Program-made: the position numbers and the translations under genes
In this document: in pieces, positions 51,501 through 59,042 of the stretch
Layout: the number at the start of each line of letters is the position of its first letter
Numbering within the stretch: position 1 is the stretch's first letter
Source of the DNA: Gavia stellata
Taxonomy: Eukaryota > Chordata > Aves > Gaviiformes > Gaviidae
NCBI RefSeq assembly: GCF_030936135.1
Contig: NC_082619.1
Location: 8,249,208-8,313,207, forward strand
Length of the DNA stretch: 64,000 bases
Reading direction: 5' to 3'
Notes under the pieces: model-generated
Seen by the model: only the letters and a program-made list of their open reading frames with translations
Told to the model about the DNA's origin: nothing
The model's database searches: none

Positions 51501-54500
51501 CGCGCCACCGGCATGATTTATTCAGCCGAAGCCCAGGGGAATCGCAGGGACCTGCTGGCCTGATGTTTAATTCATCCAGGAGAAGTGTTTTGATGAAGAG
51601 CTGGGGGAAAAAAAAGAAAAAAATCCCTTTTTAACTCAAGTGCTGAGATTTCAGTTCAGTTCCCACAACCTCATTAAAACTTCTCTGGCAGCAAGATGTT
51701 TATTTTTCATTTTTGAGGGGGAAAAAAGCGCAAATTTTCGCTCAATGTTTCTCCTTGTGGTGGGAATCAGCTGGGTGAGGAACACAGGTTTGCAAGGGTT
51801 AATGAGTGGCAGAGTTTTAACCTCAGGTTTAGAAATTCATCTTTTGGGGTTCTTTTTTTTTTTTTTTTTTTTTTTTAAGGTAAAAGTATTTTGCCCTTTA
51901 ATCGCACATTGAAAACAGTCGTGGCATCGGCACCACAGTCCCCAGCTGTGCTGGTGCCACTGCAGGGAGAAAAAGCCCATTGCCCTTTGCAAAGCCTTGG
52001 CAAAAAAATGGAGATATTAAATAGAGATCGTGGCGGAAAATGGGGATTTAATGCAAATCTTTTAAGAAATGGGTTTTGGACGCTCCCTGCAAGAGCCTGG
52101 TTTTTGCACTCATCCCAGTCCCATTTTAGGTTGGTTTTGCTCATTTTTTGGGTTGCCCATCGCCGTTCTCAGCCAATTCTCTCCCTGTAATTCTTGCCGG
52201 CAGGTGAACCTGGATCTCACCTCCCTCCTCGATGGTGAGGACAAGAAGTCCAAGAACAAGCGAGGTGTCCTGCCCAAACATGCCACCAACATCATGCGCT
52301 CATGGCTCTTCCAGCACCTCATGGTGAGCACCGCAGCCACCAAAACGCCCTGCAAGGGGGGGAAAAAAAAGGCAAAAAAACCTGAAAATGAATGAGCTGA
52401 GGTGGTGTTTTGTCTGAATTTATATTCAGAGGCACAAAGTAGCTTTGGTTTTATTTTGGGAATATTTTGGGGATGACCGTTTTCACTGCAGGTGGCAAAA
52501 ATGCTCCCTTAATACATGAAGAAGCAAACAAAATCGGAAGGGGACTTCTACAAATTATTGCGGATGGGCGATGGAGCATTTTCTTCCAGTTAACAGCTCC
52601 AAAATACCTTTTTCCAGCAAGCCAGGGTGCGAAAGCTGCCCTGCAGGTATGGTTGTGGCACATCAGCAATCCATCAAAATACAGAATTACAAAACCACCC
52701 CATTTTCGGGGTTGAAGATGTAGGTAGACGGAGGGAGCTCAGAGGATGCAGCCGGGATTCTTTCATGCAATGAGATTGCTCTCCCATCAGCAGAGCTGAA
52801 AGAAGGGCAGAAAGCTAAAAAATGCTGCTTCTTCCTGCATAATTTGGTCAAGAAATCACTCTGAAGCTGGTTGCAAAGAGCTGCATGAGGGTCTCCAGGA
52901 AGTTGGGAGACCCCCAAGGTAGCAGCAAGACAGAATATAATAGCTCCAAGGAGCAACTTGGGGTAAAACGTAACCCAGGATACAGAGCAGCAGCTGGTTG
53001 GGAACTTCCCAGCCATTTTTTAACAAGAAATTTTGGATTTCTTGCATTGAGGACAAGAGCATCGCTGTGTTGGGCCACCATCCCAAGCCGCCTCATGCAT
53101 CTCCCATGCTTTTGAAGGGCTGAACTGCAGATTTGAAAGCAGAAAAAGGATTTAGAAGACCAGAAACTGAAGAACAATTTTCTGCCAGGTGCTAGGAAAA
53201 CCACATGGCTTGAAATTTCCAAAATTGGGTCGAAAAACTAAAAGAAATTATTCTTCTGCTGGATGGTTGGACCTTTGCTCTCAGACTGGTCCTCTTGGTC
53301 AGAAGATGCTTGGGATTCCCATCATGATTTCTCCATCTGGCATCATAAATGATGTAGTTTTTAACCTCATAGCACTGATGCTCATTGTTTCGTTGAGTTT
53401 GGGAGTTTTGTAGCACCAGCCGGAACGAGGAATCCTGGAAATAATATACCAAAAATGGAGATACTTTTGCCAAAAAAGAGCCATTTTTAACCACTTTGGT
53501 ATCCCTGAGGTCCCGGTGGGATAGGGAACTCCTGCATGCCATGACTTTGGGTGGTTTTGTCAAGGAAATCACACTATTTTGGGGGCAAACAGCTGGAAAA
53601 CAAGTCATGTGAATCAACACTGGTGCTGGCTTGGGGGTCCGAAAAATGACATGTGGGGCTAGTTTGATAGTAAGTTCATTTTTGGGGTTGGAAAGAAGGG
53701 TTTTAGCACAGTTGGGAGGGAGTTGTTGAAGCTTTGAGTGCTGGTAGCCTCCTATCGCAGATATTTCAGGGTGTTTTATTGATGCACCTGACAAGGAGCG
53801 CTTTGGGTGACAGTGGGTTTTGAAGCTCAAATCTCGCCTTCACCAACAACCGTTACTAAAAAATTGCTGAAACTAAAAAAAAAAAAAATTTGCCTTTAAG
53901 CAAAAGCCTTGGAAAAGCCCCAAGGATACCGGGGAAACCGTGATGCTCTTGGATGCCACCCTTAAGCCTTGCGTCTTGCAAATGCAGGAAGCTGCCAAAT
54001 TTGGGGTGGGAAAATGAAAAAAATGGGGGGTTTTCAATTTTTTTTCACTCAGGGCTGCTGTTTTGCACACATGGTTGTCATTTTGCTGCCCTCCTCCCCC
54101 CTTTTTTTTCCAGCACCCCTACCCGACAGAGGATGAGAAGAGGCAAATCGCCGCCCAAACCAACCTGACCCTCTTGCAAGTCAACAACTGGTGAGCGCAT
54201 CGGTGGCCCATGCAGTCATCTTGCTGGCTTTAGAGATTTTTTTCACGCTATTTTGGTGCTATATAATGCTTTTTTGGGTGTAACTTGGGCGGTTAGGGAC
54301 GATTTCTGGGAGACGGGCTCAGATGTGTTTAATTGATGATGTTCATTTTGCGATGTCTCAGTGCCCTCTCCTGGCAAACCCAGTATGTAGCAGCCTCCAA
54401 CTAATAGCTGGAAAAATTAATGCAATGGTATGACATGCCACAGACAAATAAAATAGGGCAAAAAATCAGCTTTTTGGACCATGCAGCCACTTTTGAGAGA

Positions 54501-55809
54501 GTTTTATATTGCAACTCATTAAATTGTTATGTCTGTTGTTTTAACTTAAAATTGTTTTAATGACTCTTATTTACTTGAATGGTTTCCGTCTTCCCTGGAA
54601 AGGTTCATAAACGCCCGGCGGCGCATCCTGCAGCCAATGCTTGACGCCAGCAACCCGGACCCAGCCCCCAAAGCCAAGAAAATCAAATCTCAGCACCGGC
54701 CCACCCAGCGATTCTGGCCCAACTCCATTGCCGCTGGGGTCCTGCAGCAGCAGGGTGGCAATTCGGGGACAAATCCTGACGGTAAGGACAAACTCTGATG
54801 GCCCCTGCCCTTCCTGAATGGGGTGGCCACACGTTAAATTATGGCCCGATGTTGGTAATTAAGGATTTCTAGAGCCTTTCAGTCCCCTCTGGGGAAAAAC
54901 ATTTTGAAGAGGTCACCCATGCAAGAAGGGCCTTCCAGTTGGCTATCACAAGGGAGCTGGCAATACAGCACTGCCATCTCCTTGGCATAGGAATAGTCCT
55001 CAAGGATCACCCACTATGGGGCATCACTTCGGATATCTCCTGAGGTGCTGGGGAGGAGGTAAAGGGGGAGATAGGGAGAGGAGACAAAATGAAAAAAAGA
55101 TGAAAAGATGAAGATGAGAATAGAAGACAGATGAGACAAGATGGGAAGAAAGAAGATGAAGAGAAGATGAACAGAGAACAGATGATGAAAATGAAGAGGA
55201 GTAGAGAAGGTGAAGAGAAGGTGAAGAAAGCAGAGATGAGCACGGACCACACAAGATGAGAAGAGAGAAGATGAAGAGAAGGGAAGATGGAAGTTAAGAG
55301 ACGATGAAGAGAAGATCTGCCCAACCAATTTCGGCATCTACTTGCTCAAAAATGGTTTCTTGTTATTTAATGAAGATGCATTAGCTAAAAAAACATTAAA
55401 GGTTGGACCTTGGGGAGTGGCTGGGGAAGGTGGGACACCCTACAGGGTGCTCTGTCTAGGTACAGCGTTTCGCTTGGGTTATTCTTGGTTTATGCACTTT
55501 TTTGTCCTTTTTAGATTAGCTGGGGAGTCCTTATTTATATATATTTTTTTTTTAATTTCAGGCTCGCTCAGCATGGACAACCTGCAGCCCCTCTCGTCAG
55601 CTACGGCCACCATGGCCATGCAGCAGGCCATGCTGGCCGCCCACGACGACTCCCTTGACGGCACCGAGGAAGAGGAGGAGGACGAGGAGGATGAGGACGA
55701 GATGGAGGAGGAAGAAGAAGAGGAAGAAGAGCTGGAGGAAGAGCCTGGTGGCCTCCCAGCGGCGCCTGGCGCTGACCTTGGCTTGGACCACAGTGACTCG
55801 CTGGAATAG
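30447..55809 (+). CDS. PKNOX2: PKNOX2 (PREP2), TALE homeodomain transcription factor, ten coding exons
   Basis: Joined exons give 479 residues (human is about 472). Residues about 76-180 form the MEIS/PREP N-terminal domain that binds PBX. Residues about 289-351 are the TALE homeodomain, with the extra loop containing PYP (314-316) and recognition helix QVNNWFINARRR (334-345); I340 is homeodomain position 50. Residues 433-458 are a Glu/Asp run, and the protein ends HSDSLE as in human. The family acts in the nucleus as a PBX partner on TGACAG-type sites. The identity is PKNOX2 rather than PKNOX1 because of the exon 1 [13 protein letters not shown] segment, the acidic tail and FEZ1 next door. 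All nine introns are GT-AG with consistent phase. Exons 2 and 5 are richer in Ala, Pro and Gly than the mammalian protein I remember. Non-coding 5' exons and promoter are not identified. Confidence 0.97.
32245..32262. other. CpG-dense perfect hairpin
   Basis: CGAGCG, loop TGATCG, then CGCTCG. The arms pair perfectly and the 18 bases carry five CpGs, inside AT-rich intron DNA. Function unknown; it could form part of a conserved element. Confidence 0.5.
34440..34750. repeat. AT-rich tandem tract with ATTAGACAAATAAATA units
   Basis: ACAGAAATNNNTAAGTATATTAGACAAATAAATA-like units recur at about 34500, 34540, 34630 and 34690. Part of it (TATTTGTC, ATTA, GACAAATA near 34542-34563) is an inverted repeat. 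Dinucleotide TG/TA precedes it. Confidence 0.75.
35960..36099 (+). CDS. PKNOX2: PKNOX2 coding exon 2
   Basis: Acceptor CCTCCTCACAG, donor GTGATG. It encodes residues 29-75, from [16 protein letters not shown] through an Ala/Pro-rich linker to [10 protein letters not shown]; the last Arg codon is split (AG/G, phase 2). The linker is the less conserved part before the MEIS domain. Confidence 0.95.
36121..36305. repeat. TTAATGCATTAAT palindromic array just inside intron 2
   Basis: About eleven ATGCATTA/ATGCATCG boxes spaced 10-19 bases between 36121 and 36275. Many are centred on the palindrome ATTAATGCATTAAT, so the array is dense in TAAT/ATTA homeodomain half-sites. It begins 21 bases after the exon 2 donor. 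Further AT-rich sequence with TAATATA texture lies at 36610-36800. Confidence 0.85.
38640..38870. repeat. ATTTT pentamer microsatellite flanked by ATTCT pentamers
   Basis: Irregular TTTTATTT sequence from 38640, then twelve perfect ATTTT copies (38751-38810), seven perfect ATTCT copies (38811-38845), then degenerate ATTTT. Intronic in PKNOX2, with the sense strand T-rich. Confidence 0.95.
40341..40512 (+). CDS. PKNOX2: PKNOX2 coding exon 3 (MEIS domain, first part)
   Basis: Acceptor CCCTCTGCAG, donor GTAGAG. It completes Arg75 and encodes residues 76-132, [20 protein letters not shown] to DDPELDNL, identical to the human sequence I recall. This is the first conserved helix pair of the PBX-binding region. 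Ends in phase 0. Confidence 0.97.
40513..43777 (+). other. PKNOX2 intron 3
   Basis: Mostly unique. A TA dinucleotide run lies at about 42125-42157. The part at 42530-42740 is complex, mixes TAAT-rich and CpG-bearing sequence (CGCACGTACG, TCCGGACA), and looks like conserved non-coding DNA. No exon seen. Confidence 0.7.
43778..43966 (+). CDS. PKNOX2: PKNOX2 coding exon 4 (MEIS domain, second part)
   Basis: Acceptor CCCTTGCATAG, donor GTAACG. Encodes residues 133-195, from [20 protein letters not shown] through [18 protein letters not shown] to SLHPQ. The conserved second half of the PBX-binding domain lies here; the last ten residues start the variable linker. Phase 0 on both sides. Confidence 0.97.
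45410..45423. promoter_or_regulatory. Perfect RFX X-box (GTCACCATGGCAAC)
   Basis: The 14 bases fit the X-box consensus GTNRCC, two-base spacer, RGYAAC exactly on both half-sites. RFX proteins bind this palindrome. It sits in complex, AT-rich intron DNA (45240-45560) that looks like an enhancer or conserved element, but the regulatory role is inference. Confidence 0.5.
46150..46350 (+). mobile_element. Decayed CR1-like LINE reverse-transcriptase fragment
   Basis: The + frame from 46208 reads [18 protein letters not shown] and then a GK pair. This fits the non-LTR (CR1/L3 type) RT segment FKKGK-DD--NYRPISLT followed by GK. A downstream stretch near 46320-46370 reads roughly like the following VI--NQHGF-KGKS block, with a stop. 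The limits are uncertain and degraded sequence may run to about 46620. It is an old, broken insertion lying in the same sense as PKNOX2. Confidence 0.6.
50380..50512 (+). CDS. PKNOX2: PKNOX2 coding exon 5 (variable linker)
   Basis: Acceptor T-run GCAG, donor GTAGGG. Encodes residues 196-239 plus the first base of Gly240 (phase 1). Conserved landmarks are LLQ-SP (here MLQSSP) and GIVVPA-AL. The rest is much richer in Pro/Ala/Gly than in mammals ([27 protein letters not shown]), from GC-rich codons. Confidence 0.94.
50513..50592 (+). other. PKNOX2 intron 5, only 80 bases
   Basis: Donor GTAGGGAC and acceptor TTTTTTTCCATAG bound an 80-base intron, near the lower limit for vertebrate introns. Phase 1. 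Confidence 0.9.
50593..50690 (+). CDS. PKNOX2: PKNOX2 coding exon 6
   Basis: Completes Gly240 and encodes residues 241-272, [16 protein letters not shown] to GALQIPNTQ. The start is as in human; after QGQV it differs ([14 protein letters not shown]). Donor GTAAGA, phase 0. Confidence 0.96.
50691..52203 (+). other. PKNOX2 intron 6
   Basis: An AT-rich TATAATAT-type part (about 50870-50985), an A-run at about 51301-51318, and a T-run at 51852-51876. Otherwise unique. No exon seen. Confidence 0.75.
52204..52323 (+). CDS. PKNOX2: PKNOX2 coding exon 7 (homeodomain, first part)
   Basis: Encodes residues 273-312: [20 protein letters not shown], then homeodomain helix 1 with [18 protein letters not shown]. 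Differs from human mainly by Gly for Asn in the LLD-ED segment. Acceptor GCCGGCAG, donor GTGAGC, phase 0. Confidence 0.98.
52324..54113 (+). other. PKNOX2 intron 7
   Basis: Unique sequence, no array. Several open frames of 100-210 codons (such as 53192-53830, - strand) show no known motif. Ends in CTTTTTTTTCCAG. Confidence 0.7.
54114..54190 (+). CDS. PKNOX2: PKNOX2 coding exon 8 (TALE loop and helices 2-3)
   Basis: Residues 313-337 plus two bases of Trp338: the PYP loop extension, helix 2 ([12 protein letters not shown]) and the start of the recognition helix (LLQVNN). The Trp codon is split TG/G. Donor GTGAGC. Confidence 0.98.
54191..54602 (+). other. PKNOX2 intron 8
   Basis: A 412-base AT-rich intron without repeats, ending CTTCCCTGGAAAG. 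Nothing else seen. Confidence 0.85.
54603..54781 (+). CDS. PKNOX2: PKNOX2 coding exon 9 (end of homeodomain)
   Basis: Completes Trp338 and encodes residues 339-397 plus one base of Gly398: [20 protein letters not shown], a basic stretch ([10 protein letters not shown]) and [17 protein letters not shown]. Nearly identical to human. Donor GTAAGG, phase 1. Confidence 0.98.
54782..55561 (+). other. PKNOX2 intron 9 with polypurine tract
   Basis: About 270 bases (55050-55320) are almost purely purine on the + strand. Irregular GAAGATGAAGAGAAGATG units are spread throughout, with ACAGATGAG insertions. The complementary strand therefore reads as Ser/Leu/Phe-rich frames, which are artefacts. Confidence 0.85.
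55050..55320. repeat. Polypurine GAAGATGAAGAG repeat
   Basis: Imperfect 6-18 base units of GAAGATG/AAGAGAAG. Purine content is very high on the coding strand, so triplex or R-loop formation is possible. It lies 240 bases before the coding GAG/GAA run of exon 10. Confidence 0.8.
55562..55809 (+). CDS. PKNOX2: PKNOX2 coding exon 10 (acidic C-terminus)
   Basis: Completes Gly398 and encodes residues 399-479 plus TAG (55807-55809). It starts [12 protein letters not shown], continues with [19 protein letters not shown], then an Asp/Glu run (433-458: five E, DEEDEDEM, nine E, L, three E) and ends [12 protein letters not shown]. The acidic run is longer than human and encoded by mixed GAG/GAA, so it is not a fresh pure expansion. 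Confidence 0.97.
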
Positions 55810-56925
55810 CTCCTCCTGCACCCTCCCCAAATCAGTGACAGCACCGGAAACAAAACTCCCCCCAAAATGCCAAAAAAACCGGCAAGAACAAAAACAAAAT
55901 TGGTGAAAAAAAAGCAAACTGAAAGCGCTGGCGGCTGCCCCGGCTGCCCATGGGAGCGCGGGGACCACCACATCGGCGCGTGGAAGTGAAGGACACATGT
56001 TTACAAGGCACATATTGTGGCCACATTATTTTTTTTTCAGGTTTTATTCTTATTTTCCCCTTTTCCCCTCCATTTTTGGTAAGAAAAGGTGTTTTTAGGG
56101 GAAGCTGTTTTCCCCAGGCAATGCTCAGATGCTGTTGGGCAACAGCGGGTTTTCACCACGGGCCACCACGTCCATCGCTTGGATTTCTTGGTGCAAAAAA
56201 AACCCCCAACCCCAGGACTGATGCTTTTTGGGATTTTCCCCCAAAAAGATGATTCACAGGCATAAATATCGGCATGCGGGGGAAAAAAAAAATCGGCGAG
56301 CGCAAATTCTGCTTCAAGTCGGATCTGAGGAGGGTTTGGTGCTCTTGACCCACCGGATTGCCCAAACCTCCTTGTTTTGGCCCCAATGCTGCGGCCGTTT
56401 GGTGACTCCGGGCGCAGCTTTCTGGAAAAAGGGAGGAAATTCCCCCAAATCCTTTAATTTATGTGCTAAAACCCCGTCGAATCAGGAAGAAAAAACCCCA
56501 TCCTCGTCCTTAAGGGCTGAGACTGGACGCAGAGTTGGGGCAAAGGCTGCCAGGAGTGAGACTTTCCCAGGGCGTTTTGGCACCGAGTCAGGAAAAAAAT
56601 GGGGAAAAAATGAATTAAAAAAATGCAGATTTTCACCCAAAATTTAACTGAAAGCCCCAAGATTCGCTCGGGTGGAAGGGAATTCAATATTGTTGCTGGA
56701 AAGATGGTTTCTCCCTGATATTGTCCACCCATATGGGAAAATGGTGGAGTTTTACCCCAAACGAGCCAGGGGGGAGGGCGGCTCTGCAAAAAAACAACAT
56801 ACTTTGGGGTTTTTTCCTAAACGCTAGCAAAAGGTGAATTTCACCTTAAAACATGGCGTGGGGGAAACGCAAAAGCAAACCCGGGTGATGCAGGACAAAA
56901 ATAATAAAGGAATTTTCTTCTGCAG
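55810..56925 (+). other. PKNOX2 3' UTR (probable extent)
   Basis: From the stop codon to just past the AATAAA at 56903. Unique AT-rich and purine-rich sequence, no repeats. The true end could be further right or alternative. Confidence 0.4.
56903..56908 (+). terminator. Candidate PKNOX2 polyadenylation signal
   Basis: AATAAA about 1.1 kb after the stop codon, followed by T-rich/GT-bearing sequence (TTTTCTTCTGCAGGTTCC). It is the first clear AATAAA on the + strand after the stop. A second one at 58205 lies inside the minisatellite. Confidence 0.4.
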
Positions 56926-57244
56926 GTTCCTTCTGTAAATGCAGGGTTCTGTAAGAAGGGCATTTTTTTTGCGGCTTTTTGCCGGTTTTGTCCTTTTTTT
57001 TTTTTTTTTGGCTCTTGAGTAGTTGGGAAAAAACCCCAACAAACAGCAGCTGGGGAAAAAAAAAACAACCCAAGTGATGCAATGGGCAGAAAAGCCTATT
57101 TTTCGATACTGATCTGGCGTGAATGTAATCTGTAATTTCATAAAGGATTCATTGTAATTTAGTATTAATTCATGGCCATTTATTATAAAGTGCTACGAGA
57201 TGAGGTTTCGCAGCTGTATTTTATTGGCAGCTTCTTCCTGCAAG

Positions 57245-58475
57245 TGGAGAAGCCCCAAAATGGGTGAATAACCCCATGAAATGGGCAAACCTCCCCTCAA
57301 ATAGGCGAATCAGCCCTAAAATGGGTGAATTGTCCCAAATTCGCAATTGAGTGATGCAGCGCAAATAGGATTTATACTTCCAAAAGTGATGCTCCCCCCC
57401 CCAAAAATGAGTGATGCCCACCCCAAAATGAGCTCCAACGTGATTTTACCCCAAAATGAATGCTTACCCCAAAATGTTACACATACTCCCTAAAATGAGT
57501 GATGCTCACCCAAAAAGAGTTATATTCTCCAAAAATTAGGGATTCTCCCCCAAAATGAGTGATGCTCACCCCAAAATGTTACACGTACACTCTAGAATGA
57601 GTGATGCTCTCCCAAAATGTGTGATGCTCACCCCAAAATGAGTGATGTTCTCCAAAAATGATGGATGCTCCCCCAAAAGGAATGATGGTACCCAAGAGGG
57701 GCAATTCCCCCCCAATACGAGTGATTCTCCCCCAAAAGGAGTGATGCTCACCCCAAAACGAGTTATAAACTCCAAAAATGAGTGATGCTCCCTGCAAAAT
57801 GAGTGCTCCCCCAAAATGTTACACATACCCCCTAAAATGAGTGATGCTCACCCAAAAAATGAGTTATATTCTCCAAAAATGAGTCTTCCCCCAAAATGAG
57901 TGATGCTCACCCCAAAATGAGTTATGTTCTCCAAAAATGAGTGATTCTCCCCAAAAAGGAGTGACACCTCCCCCCCAAAATGGGTGATGCTGCCCCAAAA
58001 TGTGTTATGCTCCCTGAACATAAAGGATGCTCCCCAAAATTGAAGTGTTTCCCCAAAAAAGTGGTATTTCCCCAAAATGAACGATGCTCCCCCAAAATGA
58101 GGGTTGCTCCTCCAAAATTAAGTGATTTTTTTTGAGTGGTGCCCCAAAAATGATTGATCTTCTCAAAACCATGATGCTCCCCAAAATGTTTCCCCCAAAT
58201 GATTAATAAAATAAGCAATTGTCCCTCAAAATGAGTGAAGTTCCCTGAAAATGATGCTCTCCCAAACTGGCAATCCTCCCCAAAAATGAGTGACTCTCCC
58301 CAAAAGCAAGTGATGCTCCCAAAAATGCGTAAATCTGCCCAAAATAAGTTACTTCTCCCTAAATGACTGAATTTGCCCCCAAAATGGATGACCCTCTCCA
58401 AAAATGAGCAATGACCCCCAAATTAGGCACTGTCCCCCAAAATGAGTGACAAACCCCAAAATAAGCAATTGTCCC
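57245..58475. repeat. Intergenic minisatellite, CCCCAAAATGAGTGATGCTC unit
   Basis: About 1.2 kb of degenerate 18-22 base units between the convergent gene ends. Higher-order copies are visible: the block CCCCAAAATGTTACACATAC followed by TAAAATGAGTGATGCTC appears near 57468, 57571 and 57812. Units become more diverged to the right (58100-58475). - strand frames read as GEHHSFWGS-type repeats. Confidence 0.92.
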
Positions 58476-58889
58476 CCAAACGGAAGCCCCCCCCCCTCCC
58501 CATTCCTTAATGAGCCATTGCTAATGATTGGGTTGATTTTCTGGGGGGAAAAAAGGTGATTTTTGCATAATTTTTAGAAGAAAATGGGGCTATGGAAAAG
58601 TTAAAAATGGGAAAAATCCCCTCAAAATGGAATTTACAGCTGAATTTTGCCCCTCTGATTGCAGCAGCTGCCTGCAGTGCTGCAGCCAGCTGAGCACCCA
58701 GCAGTTCATTAGCCATATAAATCGCATATTTTATAAAATACTGAATATTCATGAGCAACGCAGCAAAATTTCCTTGGTGGTATTTTCTGACAAAAAAAGT
58801 GTGGTTTTCTATCGAAAAGTTGCAAAACAATGTCGCGAGCGGGGGATGAAGACGCCAGAGGCTGGTTGCTTAATTAATGAAACGAATTA

Positions 58890-58895
58890 TTTATT
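58890..58895 (-). terminator. Candidate FEZ1 polyadenylation signal
   Basis: AATAAA on the - strand (TTTATT on +), about 130 bases after the FEZ1 stop. Alternative - strand signals lie at 57220-57225 and 57179-57184, which would put the minisatellite at 57245-58475 in the 3' UTR. Confidence 0.4.
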
Positions 58896-59025
58896 TCCCA
58901 GCTGTGCAAAGGTGGGGGGAGTGCGGGGGAGGGGTTCGGGGGGGCCGCGGGTGACCCATTTTCCTCGGGTTTGGCCCCATTTTCGGGGGGGTGCCAGGGT
59001 GGGGGGGTGCGAGGGCAGCACCGCA

Positions 59026-59042
59026 TCAGGTTGGGCAGAGCA
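59026..59042 (-). CDS. FEZ1: FEZ1 terminal coding exon (VLCPT, stop)
   Basis: - strand reads CTCTCTTTGCAG, then TGCTCTGCCCAACCTGA. With the G left from the preceding exon it gives Val-Leu-Cys-Pro-Thr-stop, the expected FEZ C-terminus. Only 17 coding bases lie here, followed by the 3' UTR downward from 59025. It is separated from the previous exon by an intron filled by minisatellites, so it is easily missed. Confidence 0.9.
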
